From a candidate division NC10 bacterium RIFCSPLOWO2_12_FULL_66_18 (lineage in GTDB: Bacteria > Methylomirabilota > Methylomirabilia > Methylomirabilales > 2-02-FULL-66-22): a stretch of 44,415 nt of DNA. How positions within the stretch are numbered: position 1 is the stretch's first letter; every line of letters starts with the position of its first letter. This document shows positions 24,255 through 32,148 of this stretch, one piece after another. Below the pieces are notes generated by a model, which did no database searches, had not been told where the DNA came from, and saw nothing but the letters and a program-made list of their open reading frames with translations. The DNA is taken from NCBI GenBank assembly GCA_001771285.1, contig METI01000052.1, positions 3,475 through 47,889 of the forward strand. Direction: 5' to 3'. The position numbers and the translations under genes are program-made.

Positions 24255-25976
24255 TCAGCCTCCCAGGATGCTGGTCATGTCCACGGCTCCCGGCGTGCGG
24301 AACCGCCGGAGCAGGCCGCTGATGGCGACGATCACCGCAAAGACGATGACCACGACCAGCACCGAGAAGGCAGCGGCCGGCCCCAGGGACAGCTCGGTCA
24401 TGTTCTCCAGGATGCGCACCGTGATCAGCGTCCAGTTGATGGACACCAGGAAGATGGTCGCGCTGATGGCCGTCATGGACCGGATGAAGACCACCCCCAA
24501 TCCCGCGAAGAAGGCCGGAAGGATGAGGGGCAACGTGATGCGGCGGAAGGTGGTCCCGCTGCCGGCGCCCAGCCCCTGCGAGGCCTCCTCGATGCTGGGG
24601 TCGATCTGCTGGAGGAGCGCCACGGTGGCCCGGATGCCCGTGGGGCTGTAGCGGAACACGTAGCACGCCACGATGATCAGGGCGGTCCCCGTCAGGACGA
24701 TGGGCGGGTCGTTGAAGGCGATCAGATAGGCGATCCCCACGATCGTCCCAGGAAGGGCGTAGTTGATCATGGAGACGATCTCCATGGCTTGCCGTCCCGG
24801 GAAGATCTTCCTGGCCACGAGGTATCCCAGGAGAATACCGTAGAGGCCGCCCAGGGGCATCCCGGCCCCCGCGATGACCAGGGTGTCGCGGATGGCCTTG
24901 AGCCCCTCGGTGAAGATGACCTGGTAGTGGCGCCAGGTCCAGGCGTGGTTGGCCCCCAGGGCCACCACCGCCGAGGCGTAGAAGAGCAGGACGTAGAAAT
25001 AGAGGATCACCCCGGCCAGCAGCAGGCACGCGCCGAGGAGCGGGGCGCGGGCCCACGGCGCCAGGCTCTTGATGGTGGTCTGGGCGCCCACCTTGCCCGT
25101 GATGGTCACGTAGTGCTTCCGGCTCACCCAGTAGCGCTGGAGCAGGTACACCACCAGCGCGGGCACCAGCAGGACGAAGGACAGGACGGCCCCGCCCTTC
25201 AGGTCGAAGAGGCCGGTGATCTGGAGGTACGCCTGGGTGGGCAGGACGGGGAAGCTGTTGCCGGCCAGGATCAGCGGGGTGGCGAAGTCGGCCAGCGATG
25301 CGGCGAAGAGGAGGAGGAAGGCATTGGCCAGCCCCGGCACCGTGAGCGGCAGCGTCACGGTCCGGAACACGCGCCAGCGGGAGCTGCCCAGGCTGAAGGC
25401 CATGTCCTCGACGTTGGGATCGATGCCGGCCAGGATCGGTTTCAGGGTGAGGTAGGCGATGGGGAAGTAGGTGAGGGTCTCGGAGAACAGCGTGCTGTGC
25501 AGCCCGTAGACGGTGAATCCCTTGATGCCCAGCAGATGGTAGGTGATCAATCCCCGCGGCCCGAAGGAGTAGATCATGGCGATGGCGGTGGTGAAGGGGG
25601 GTGAGATCAGGGGCAGGAGCGACGCCGCATCCAGGACCGTGATCCAGGCCCGCGACAGGTTGGCCCGGACGGCGGCGAAGGCGTACACGAACCCCAGCCA
25701 CGTCCCGCACAGGCCCACCAGGGCCGCCAGGAGCAGGCTGTTCCAGAAGGCCTGACGGTGGTTCACGTCCCGGAGGATGGCGGCCAGGTTGGCCAGGGTG
25801 ACCTGACCCCCGTCGAGGAAGGTGCGGGCCAGGAGTTTCGCCAGCGGGAACAAGATGAAGAGGGCCAGGAGCGCCCACAGCACGATGACCGTGGTGAAGA
25901 GCGCGGGATCCCGGAACGTTCGGCGCCACCCATCAATGCGAGCGGCGGCGATGCTGGTCACAAGCCACGCCTCCAA
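24255..25976 (-). CDS. ABC transporter permease, fused two-domain (FbpB-like)
   Basis: A 573-residue protein holding two copies of the binding-protein-dependent permease domain. The EAA-loop-type segments are DMAFSLGSSRWRVFRTVTLP (near 197) and EASQGLGAGSGTTFRRITLP (near 468). About twelve membrane helices are evident. Fused permeases of this kind serve Fe(III), 2-aminoethylphosphonate and related importers. ATG 25976 is the first start. The gene lies 67 nt after the binding-protein gene and 1 nt before the ATPase gene. Confidence 0.93.
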   Translation of the reverse strand: MEAWLVTSIAAARIDGWRRTFRDPALFTTVIVLWALLALFILFPLAKLLARTFLDGGQVTLANLAAILRDVNHRQAFWNSLLLAALVGLCGTWLGFVYAFAAVRANLSRAWITVLDAASLLPLISPPFTTAIAMIYSFGPRGLITYHLLGIKGFTVYGLHSTLFSETLTYFPIAYLTLKPILAGIDPNVEDMAFSLGSSRWRVFRTVTLPLTVPGLANAFLLLFAASLADFATPLILAGNSFPVLPTQAYLQITGLFDLKGGAVLSFVLLVPALVVYLLQRYWVSRKHYVTITGKVGAQTTIKSLAPWARAPLLGACLLLAGVILYFYVLLFYASAVVALGANHAWTWRHYQVIFTEGLKAIRDTLVIAGAGMPLGGLYGILLGYLVARKIFPGRQAMEIVSMINYALPGTIVGIAYLIAFNDPPIVLTGTALIIVACYVFRYSPTGIRATVALLQQIDPSIEEASQGLGAGSGTTFRRITLPLILPAFFAGLGVVFIRSMTAISATIFLVSINWTLITVRILENMTELSLGPAAAFSVLVVVIVFAVIVAISGLLRRFRTPGAVDMTSILGG

Positions 25977-26043
25977 AAAACGAGGGGACCGGCGGGCCAG
26001 GAGCCGTCCCCGCCGGTCCCCCCTCGGGTGGAAGGGATCCCCA

Positions 26044-27078
26044 CTACTTCGGGTTCAGGACCTCGTTGATCCAGCGCTCCACGATCCGCTTCCGGTTGGC
26101 CCCCGCAAAAGCATCGTCGATGGGGAAGATCTTGGCCCCCTTCAGCACCTCGGCCAGGCTCGCCTCGACCTTCACGTCTGGGTGGGCCGGGACGAAGTTG
26201 ATCTTGTACTTGGCGTAGAGGGACTGCATGGCGGGCGAGGCGGCCCAGTCGATCAGCTTCTTGCCCAGCTCGGGGTTCTTGGCCCCCTTGAGGAGGGCGA
26301 TGGCCTCGGCCGACGTCCCGATCCCCTCCTTGGGGAAGCTGATGGTCACGTCGTACCCCTTGGCCTTGGTGTCCAGGGCATCCACGATGAAGAAGATGCC
26401 CGCGCCTGCCTGGCCCAGCCCCACCGGGAGGGTCCCGCCCCCGCCGCTCTTGGTGTAGAGCTGGACGTTGGGCCGCAGCTTCTTCATGTAGTCGAAGGCC
26501 TTCTCCTCGTCCCGGCCGTAGGTCTCCAGGACCGAGAAGATGCGCGTCACGGCCGTTCCCGAGGTGCGGGCATCGGCCATCTGGATCATGTTCTTGTATG
26601 CGGGATCCAAAAGATCGCCCCACGAGGCGGGCGGCTTGAGGTTGTGCTCCTTCAGGAACTTGATGTTGCTCATGAAAACCAGCGGGTCGTCGGCGATGGC
26701 GACCCACTGGCCCTCGGAGTGCCTGAAGCGGGCCGGCAGGACGTTGAAGGACGGGGGCTTGTAGGGCTCGAAGATGCCTTCCTTGATGCCGGCCGCATGG
26801 GTCTCCACCGGGCCGCCGAAGAGCACGTCCACCTGGGGATTGTTCTTCTCGTGGATCACGCGGGCCAGCGCCTCGCCGGAGGAGAAGCGCACGAAATTTA
26901 CCTTGATCCCCGTGGCCTTCTCGAACTCCTGGAACATGGGGCGCGCCCAGTTCTCCGGCCAGATGGAGTAGGCGTTCACCGTGTCGGCCGCACCTGCGGG
27001 GGCGGCGGCCCATCCCAGAGTGCAGCCCAGCACCATCGGGACGGACAGCCGGGACAACCATGAGCCGAAACGTGGCAT
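26044..27078 (-). CDS. ABC transporter substrate-binding protein (AfuA/FbpA-like)
   Basis: A 344-residue periplasmic binding protein with a Sec signal peptide (LSVPMVLGCTLGWAAAPAGAA, cleaved near residue 30). The mature protein begins VNAYSIWPENWARPMFQEFE, like family 1/AfuA iron- and phosphonate-binding proteins. VDVLFGGPVETHA (near 93) and PADWGD-like LKPPASWGDLLDP (near 150) support this. The adjacent tyrosine pair typical of ferric-binding FbpA was not found, so iron is not certain. A GGAAGGAGG ribosome site precedes the ATG. First gene of the five-gene minus-strand unit. Confidence 0.9.
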   Translation of the reverse strand: MPRFGSWLSRLSVPMVLGCTLGWAAAPAGAADTVNAYSIWPENWARPMFQEFEKATGIKVNFVRFSSGEALARVIHEKNNPQVDVLFGGPVETHAAGIKEGIFEPYKPPSFNVLPARFRHSEGQWVAIADDPLVFMSNIKFLKEHNLKPPASWGDLLDPAYKNMIQMADARTSGTAVTRIFSVLETYGRDEEKAFDYMKKLRPNVQLYTKSGGGGTLPVGLGQAGAGIFFIVDALDTKAKGYDVTISFPKEGIGTSAEAIALLKGAKNPELGKKLIDWAASPAMQSLYAKYKINFVPAHPDVKVEASLAEVLKGAKIFPIDDAFAGANRKRIVERWINEVLNPK

Positions 27079-27123
27079 GGCGAACCTCCTTCCGCGAATG
27101 TCGGAATTCCTACATACCTGCGA

Positions 27124-27153
27124 ACGTTACCAGAGGGGCCGGGGGCGTGTCAA
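27124..27153 (-). promoter_or_regulatory. Promoter of the Fbp-like ABC/mqnD operon
   Basis: Minus-strand TTGACA (27148-27153), an 18-nt spacer and TAACGT (27124-27129). The binding-protein start codon lies 46 nt downstream. The boxes lie in the broken end of the MmgE/PrpD remnant. Confidence 0.5.
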
Positions 27154-27496
27154 TGCGCGGAGCCCTCTTTTCACCGGCCGGCTCACACACCAAGGGAACC
27201 ATGTACGCGGCAACGGGGCACATGATGCTGACGATCTCATCAATCTTGAGTGCCGCAGCTCGCCGGAGATACAGTGCGGCATCGATGAAGGAATGCGTCA
27301 CGTGGGCCGCTGGGTACGGCTTGAAGGACACGTCGCGCGATTCCCAGCGCTGGCCGAGTCCATCACAGATGACCGAGAGGTCGATCGCCGCCTCCCCCTG
27401 CAAGTGCGTCCGGAAGACGCCGAACTGTCCTTCGAGGCTCTCCGCGGGTCCCGTGACCCCAGCGGCGGCCAGCTGCTGCGATATGGACATCGTCAT
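27130..27496 (-). pseudogene. Internal fragment of an MmgE/PrpD-family gene
   Basis: The minus strand encodes about 110 residues matching MmgE/PrpD (2-methylcitrate dehydratase) proteins: QLAAAGVTGPAESLEGQFGV, DGLGQRWESRDVSFKPYPAA, HVTHSFIDAALYLR and DEIVSIMCPV. Family members are about 450 residues; here both ends are missing. The similarity ends near EPAGEKRAP, where the ABC operon promoter begins. An ATG at 27496 exists but upstream residues already look degraded. A non-functional relic. Confidence 0.7.
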
Positions 27497-27842
27497 GCTC
27501 GGCGAGGCTCCTCTGACTGATTCTGCGGCCTGGTCACTGCGGCTGCCATAGCAGCGGCTTTCATTCGAGGGCAGAAACGGGCCGATGCAGGGAAAAACGA
27601 GCAGGCTCAGAGGACAATGACCCCTGCGAAGATGGCGAGATATTCACCCACCACCCGCCGCCGCATATTGCACGCTCGGTGCCGGGAAATAACTCCGGAC
27701 GCGATCCGGTTGTTGCCGGGTGCTCCGAAGATTCGCCCACACCCTGACCGTCATGTCGTCCCCGGTTTGAGCTTGACATTGTCGAGGGATTATACAATGT
27801 TACAGGAAAACGCCTTACGAACTTTCTGGGACGCTGTTTTCC
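27497..27842. other. Intergenic region with a promoter-like element
   Basis: About 345 nt without an intact gene. At 27773 a TTGACA is followed by TATACAAT at shorter than ideal spacing, and an ATG at 27797 opens a 21-codon frame (MLQENALRTFWDAVFREGRS, then a final S and stop) that I cannot assign. It may be the control region of the broken regulator that follows. Confidence 0.3.
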
Positions 27843-28046
27843 GTGAGGGTCGCAGCTCGTGAGGCCCGCGCGGGGAGTTATTCCTCTCTCCCATCAAAGC
27901 GCGCAATTCCTCGCAGCCAAATTCGCTCAGCCAAACACACACCATACAATGTCCTGCGGATCGAGGATGAGATGATCCGAATATTCCAGGTGGACCGCAT
28001 CACCGTTCGGCAGGCCTTGCAGATGTTGCTCACGCCACTTCACTGA
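27843..28046 (+). pseudogene. Remnant of a GntR-family regulator (HTH only)
   Basis: A 67-codon frame ends with IEDEMIRIFQVDRITVRQAL then QML before losing similarity. The pattern (V/F)xVxRxTVRQAL is the recognition helix of GntR-family winged-helix regulators. The effector domain is absent and the 5' part (LPSKRAIPRSQ) only faintly recalls the LPSERELA segment. It probably once regulated the downstream transporter operon. Confidence 0.5.
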
Positions 28047-28254
28047 CACCTCGAGACGAGAAGCGCAGCCGGTCACCGGCCACAATCGTTCAGGCCGGTT
28101 GCGTCTTTTCCTGCGGTTGGCCCGCTTGGGTCCTTCCGGGGTCGCACCGGGCAGTATATCAGACATTGGGCGAGTCAATCGATTCCGTATCGAACAGGAT
28201 GCGCGGGGAAGAGAAGTCTGGTACCTAGCGGAATGGAGAGGGGAGGGGAACAGC

Positions 28255-29259
28255 ATGAGGCGATGGATGGCTGCACTCGCAACAGTCCTGACGTCGGCGA
28301 TCCTGCTATCCTTTGGAGGCTTGGGCTGGGCCGCCGAGGCTCCCGAGGTTTTGAAGTTGGCCTACACAGTGGTCGCGCCGAACCTGCAGGACATGGATGT
28401 GTTCATGGGCCGCGACCTCGGGATCTTCAAGAAACGGGGCCTTGACCTCCAGATCACGATGCTGAATGGGGAGACACTGGGGCTCCAGGCGGTGGTGTCA
28501 GGGGACGCGGACGTATCGCAGAACTCCCACGCCCTCATCTACACAGCCGCCGAAAAGACGTCAACCATCAGGATCATCTGCGAGACGGTGCCGATTCATT
28601 CCTACGTCCTGGTCACGACCAAGGACATCGTGAAATGGTCCGATCTGGAGGGAAAGGCACTGGGGATCTCCGGCCTCGGCAGCATCGCCCAGCTCATCCC
28701 CCAGGCGGCCATGAAGCGGCACGGGGTGAACCCGGCAAAGGTCAACTATGCCGTCGTGGGCGGATCGGGGGGGCGGGCCAAGGCGATGGTTTCGGGCCGT
28801 ACCCAGGCCGGGATGCTCCACGTGATTGAGGCCGAAGAGTTGATCGCCCAGGAGAAGGGCCTCCACGTGTTCGCGGATCTTCGAACCGAGCTGCCCGAGT
28901 TCCAGTTCACGGCCTACATCGCGCTGACCAAGACGATCGCGGCCCGTCGCTCGGCGCTGCAGAAATTCGTCGAAGGGATGATCGAGACCAAGCGTCTGAT
29001 TCTCGAAAACAAGAAGCTCACCGTCGAGCAATATCTCAAGTACTACCCCCATCGTACCGAGGCCCTGGTCAGTAAGGTATACGACGCTCTCAGGCCCGCG
29101 ATGATGCTGGGCATCAATGGGGGCATGGAGAAGGGCCCCTTCGAGTTCACCCGAGGGATTATGCTGGAAACCGGCCTGCTCAAACAGCGCCTCCAGCACG
29201 AGCAGGTATACGATCCGAGTCTGACCGAGGCTGCGCTGGCCATCCTGGGCCGCAAGTAG
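28255..29259 (+). CDS. ABC transporter substrate-binding protein (NitT/TauT, SsuA-like)
   Basis: A 334-residue binding protein with a signal peptide (ALATVLTSAILLSFGGLGWA, cleaved near residue 26). LKLAYTVVAPNLQDMDVFMG, DLGIFKKRGLDLQI and LQAVVSGDADVSQNS are the standard opening of NMT1/THI5-like and SsuA-type proteins, which bind sulfonates, nitrate, pyrimidine precursors or aromatic acids. ATG 28255 has a strong GGGAGGGGAA ribosome site; the frame runs open from 28099. It starts a four-gene unit with ATPase, permease and dehydrogenase. Ligand unknown. Confidence 0.9.
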   Translation: MRRWMAALATVLTSAILLSFGGLGWAAEAPEVLKLAYTVVAPNLQDMDVFMGRDLGIFKKRGLDLQITMLNGETLGLQAVVSGDADVSQNSHALIYTAAEKTSTIRIICETVPIHSYVLVTTKDIVKWSDLEGKALGISGLGSIAQLIPQAAMKRHGVNPAKVNYAVVGGSGGRAKAMVSGRTQAGMLHVIEAEELIAQEKGLHVFADLRTELPEFQFTAYIALTKTIAARRSALQKFVEGMIETKRLILENKKLTVEQYLKYYPHRTEALVSKVYDALRPAMMLGINGGMEKGPFEFTRGIMLETGLLKQRLQHEQVYDPSLTEAALAILGRK

Positions 29260-29268
29260 GGAGGGAGG

Positions 29269-30054
29269 GTGCTCTCGGTCGAGGCCGTCTGCAAGCAGTT
29301 CGACGGTCGGGCAGTCCTCGTGGAATTCGACCTCCGGGTCGAGGACGGGCAATTCGTCTGCCTCCTGGGACCGAGCGGATGCGGCAAGACCACCCTCTTG
29401 AAGATCCTCTGCGGCCTCCTCACGCCGGACCGGGGGCGGATCACCCTGAACGGCAGTCCAGGCATCCGGCCGGGCGTCGATGTCTGTCTGGTCTTCCAGC
29501 ATTATGGCCTCTTCCCGTGGCTCTCGGTCCTGGACAACGTGGCCTTCGGCCTGAAACTGCGGGGAGTCCCCACCGCCGACAGACAACGGCGGGCCCAGGA
29601 ATTCATTGCCCTGGTCGGCCTCGCCGGATTCGAGGGACATTACCCGCACCAGATCTCCGGAGGCATGCAACAGCGCGCCGGCCTGGCCCGGGCCCTGGTG
29701 AACGCGCCGGAGATCCTCTTGATGGACGAGCCCTTTGCCGCCGTTGACGCGCTGACCAGAGAGCGGTTGCAGGAGCAGCTTCTGGAGATCTGGGACCGTG
29801 ACCGCAAGACGGTGATCTTCGTGACCCACAGCATGGACGAGGCGATCTACCTGGCCGATCGGGTGGTGGTCATGGGCGGCCCACCCGGGGCGGTGATGGA
29901 CGATGTATTGACGGGGCTGCCCCGGCCGCGGCCCAAGGGCATTCGGGGATCGGACGAGTACCTCCGCCTGATGGGTCAACTCCGCCGGAGACTGGAGGAG
30001 GCGGGCCCAGGTCGGAGGCCAGAGGAGACGGCACACGATGGCAAAGGCAGCTGA
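29269..30054 (+). CDS. ABC transporter ATP-binding protein (NitT/TauT, SsuB-like)
   Basis: A 261-residue ATPase. Walker [10 protein letters not shown] (near 37), Q-loop VFQHYGLFPW (near 75), signature ISGGMQQRAGLARAL (near 130), Walker B EILLMDEPFAAVDA (near 148) and switch His FVTHSMDEA (near 188). The GTG start at 29269 follows GGGAGGGAG, 9 nt after the binding-protein stop. The 3' end overlaps the permease gene by 17 nt. Confidence 0.93.
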   Translation: MLSVEAVCKQFDGRAVLVEFDLRVEDGQFVCLLGPSGCGKTTLLKILCGLLTPDRGRITLNGSPGIRPGVDVCLVFQHYGLFPWLSVLDNVAFGLKLRGVPTADRQRRAQEFIALVGLAGFEGHYPHQISGGMQQRAGLARALVNAPEILLMDEPFAAVDALTRERLQEQLLEIWDRDRKTVIFVTHSMDEAIYLADRVVVMGGPPGAVMDDVLTGLPRPRPKGIRGSDEYLRLMGQLRRRLEEAGPGRRPEETAHDGKGS

Positions 30055-30862
30055 CCCTCGGACGGCCCTGCCCGGACAGCGGTCCCCGTTGGCGATGGGG
30101 GCAGGCATCCTTTCCCCGACGGCCCTCCGGGTGGGATCCACGGTGGTCCTCGTCGTCCTATGGGAGTTCTTTGGCCGGCGAGTCAACCCCATTCTCTTCT
30201 CGTATCCGACCGCGATCCTGAGGGCCGGCGTGGACCTGACGGCCTCGGGTGAACTCCCGCGGGCGATCCTCACCAGCCTGCAGAACTTTGTCGCCGGTTT
30301 CGCCCTGGCCGCGGTGGTGGGCGTTACCCTCGGCCTGCTGGTCGGACGCTTCCGGCTGCTGGAATACGCCCTGCGCCATATCCTGGACGCCTTCTACGTC
30401 ACCCCCCAGGTCGCCCTCATCCCCCTGGTCATCCTGTGGTTCGGCCTGGGGCCGCCGGCCAAGATCTTCATCATCTTCCTGGTCGGGATGTTTCCGATCT
30501 TCTACAACACGGCCGATGGGGTCCGCAGCCTAGGCCGGGGGCTGGTCGAGGTGGCGGAGGCCTATGGGGCGTCCGAACGCCAGCAATTCCGGGAGGTGAC
30601 AGTACCCGCGACGCTGCCCCACATCATGACGGGTGTCCGCCTGGGGATCGGCCGATCGCTGACCGGTATGGTGGTGGCGGAGATGTTCACGGCGACCAGC
30701 GGCCTGGGCGCCATCACCGTGTTCTACGCCAACACCCTGGACACCGCCCGGCTGTTTGTCCCGGTCATCGTCCTCACTTTGCTGGGTGTGGCCCTCCTCC
30801 AGCTTGGACTCTCCCTGGAGCGGAGATTTGCGCCCTGGAAGGAAACGGAGCGCGCCTGGTGA
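30038..30862 (+). CDS. ABC transporter permease (NitT/TauT, SsuC-like)
   Basis: A 274-residue membrane protein with six hydrophobic segments. FSYPTAILRAGVDL (near 55), the AGFALAAVVGVTLGLLVGRF segment and the EAA loop VEVAEAYGASERQQFREVTV then P (near 170) place it in the SsuC/TauC group. The ATG overlaps the ATPase gene by 17 nt, which couples their expression. Complete and of normal length. Confidence 0.93.
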   Translation: MAKAADPRTALPGQRSPLAMGAGILSPTALRVGSTVVLVVLWEFFGRRVNPILFSYPTAILRAGVDLTASGELPRAILTSLQNFVAGFALAAVVGVTLGLLVGRFRLLEYALRHILDAFYVTPQVALIPLVILWFGLGPPAKIFIIFLVGMFPIFYNTADGVRSLGRGLVEVAEAYGASERQQFREVTVPATLPHIMTGVRLGIGRSLTGMVVAEMFTATSGLGAITVFYANTLDTARLFVPVIVLTLLGVALLQLGLSLERRFAPWKETERAW

Positions 30863-30869
30863 GGAGGCG

Positions 30870-32096
30870 ATGACGACCCAGGGTTCGTCGAACGGAACTT
30901 ACGCGACCTATTGCGTGCCTCCGCTGGAGGCGGTGGCCTTTGGACCAGGGGCCCTGGAACACATCAACAGTATTCTCCAGTCACTTGACGCACAGCGCGT
31001 ATTCGTGGTCACAACTCGAAGTGTGGCCCGCTCCCGGGGTTTGGCGCGACTCCAGGAAATCCTGGGGGCCAAGCTGTGCGGCATCTTCAGCGAGACAAAG
31101 CCCCATGTTCCGGAGAGTGCGGTGTTCGCCGCCACCCGGGAGGTCCAGAGGACTGCCGCCGATGCGCTGATCAGCTTCGGAGGTGGCACGGCCATCGACA
31201 CTGCCAAGGACTGCAATCTCCTCTTGGCCAGTGGTGCCAGTCAGTGGTCCGACCTCGCCCCGCTGGTCACGCCTCGGAAGCGGCAGAGTTCCGCGTCTGC
31301 CTTCGAGACGGTCCGTCTCCAGGGTCGGATCCTTCCCCACATCGCTATCCCAACCACTCTGTCTGGTGGGGAATTCACCTTCTCGGCGTCCATGAAGCAT
31401 GAGGAGAGCCGGAGCAAGCAGCTCTTCATCTACTACAACCTGGCGCCGCGCTTCGTCATCCTTGACCCCGAAGTCACGTTGGAGACTCCCAGAGACCTCT
31501 GGCTATCCTCCGGTGTCAAAGCCATTGACCACTGTGTGGAGACGCTGTATTCCACCGACCGCCAGCCGGTCACGGAGGTGATGGCCGAAGCAGGGCTGAC
31601 GGGGCTCGTCGCGCATCTTCCCCAGTCGGTGGGAGACCCGGTGGACCTCGAGAGTCGGAGACAGTGTCAAACCGGAGGCTGGCTCGCCATCTTTGGGATC
31701 ATGAACGTACGGCTCGGGCTAAGCCATGCCATAGGGCATCAGGTGGGCGCAAGGTGGGGGGTCCCCCACGGGATTACCTCCTGCCTTACGATGCCCGCGG
31801 TGATCGAGTTCAACGCTGAGGCCGCAGGAGTTCGAATGCACCGGATCGCCCGGGCCATGGGCCTCCGGGCTAGCTCGCGAGAGAACCCGCGGCTCGTGGG
31901 AGCACGTGTGGCACGCAGGCTCCGCCGACTGATCAGCGGCCTTGGGCTCCCAACTCGCCTGCGCGAGGTGGGTGCAGATCGGCGGGAGTTTGGAGCGATC
32001 GCAGAGCATGTCTTGGGTGACCCACTGATGGCCTCGAACCCTCGCAAGGTGGAGCAGCCGGATGAGATGTTGCCCTTGCTTGAAGCGATGTGGTGA
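30870..32096 (+). CDS. Iron-containing alcohol dehydrogenase (maleylacetate reductase-like)
   Basis: A 408-residue group III (iron-dependent) dehydrogenase. The NAD(P)-binding GGGTAIDTAKD lies near residue 106. Metal ligands are visible in AIDHCVE (Asp and His near 220) and GLSHAIGHQVGARWG then VPHG (histidines near 280-300). Family members include maleylacetate reductases, acting late in ring cleavage of aromatics, and short-chain alcohol dehydrogenases. It starts 7 nt after the ABC permease with a GAGGAGG ribosome site, so the importer may supply its substrate or precursor. Substrate not determinable from sequence. Confidence 0.88.
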   Translation: MTTQGSSNGTYATYCVPPLEAVAFGPGALEHINSILQSLDAQRVFVVTTRSVARSRGLARLQEILGAKLCGIFSETKPHVPESAVFAATREVQRTAADALISFGGGTAIDTAKDCNLLLASGASQWSDLAPLVTPRKRQSSASAFETVRLQGRILPHIAIPTTLSGGEFTFSASMKHEESRSKQLFIYYNLAPRFVILDPEVTLETPRDLWLSSGVKAIDHCVETLYSTDRQPVTEVMAEAGLTGLVAHLPQSVGDPVDLESRRQCQTGGWLAIFGIMNVRLGLSHAIGHQVGARWGVPHGITSCLTMPAVIEFNAEAAGVRMHRIARAMGLRASSRENPRLVGARVARRLRRLISGLGLPTRLREVGADRREFGAIAEHVLGDPLMASNPRKVEQPDEMLPLLEAMW

Positions 32097-32148
32097 GGCA
32101 AGGAGATACCGACCGGGCCAGATCCATCCTGCGGAGAGCGGATCACGG

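Noticed and set aside
24003-25604. Long plus-strand frame (533 codons) opposite the ABC genes
   Set aside because: Composition is Gly/Asp/Gln/His repeats from antisense of membrane protein codons; no domain is seen.
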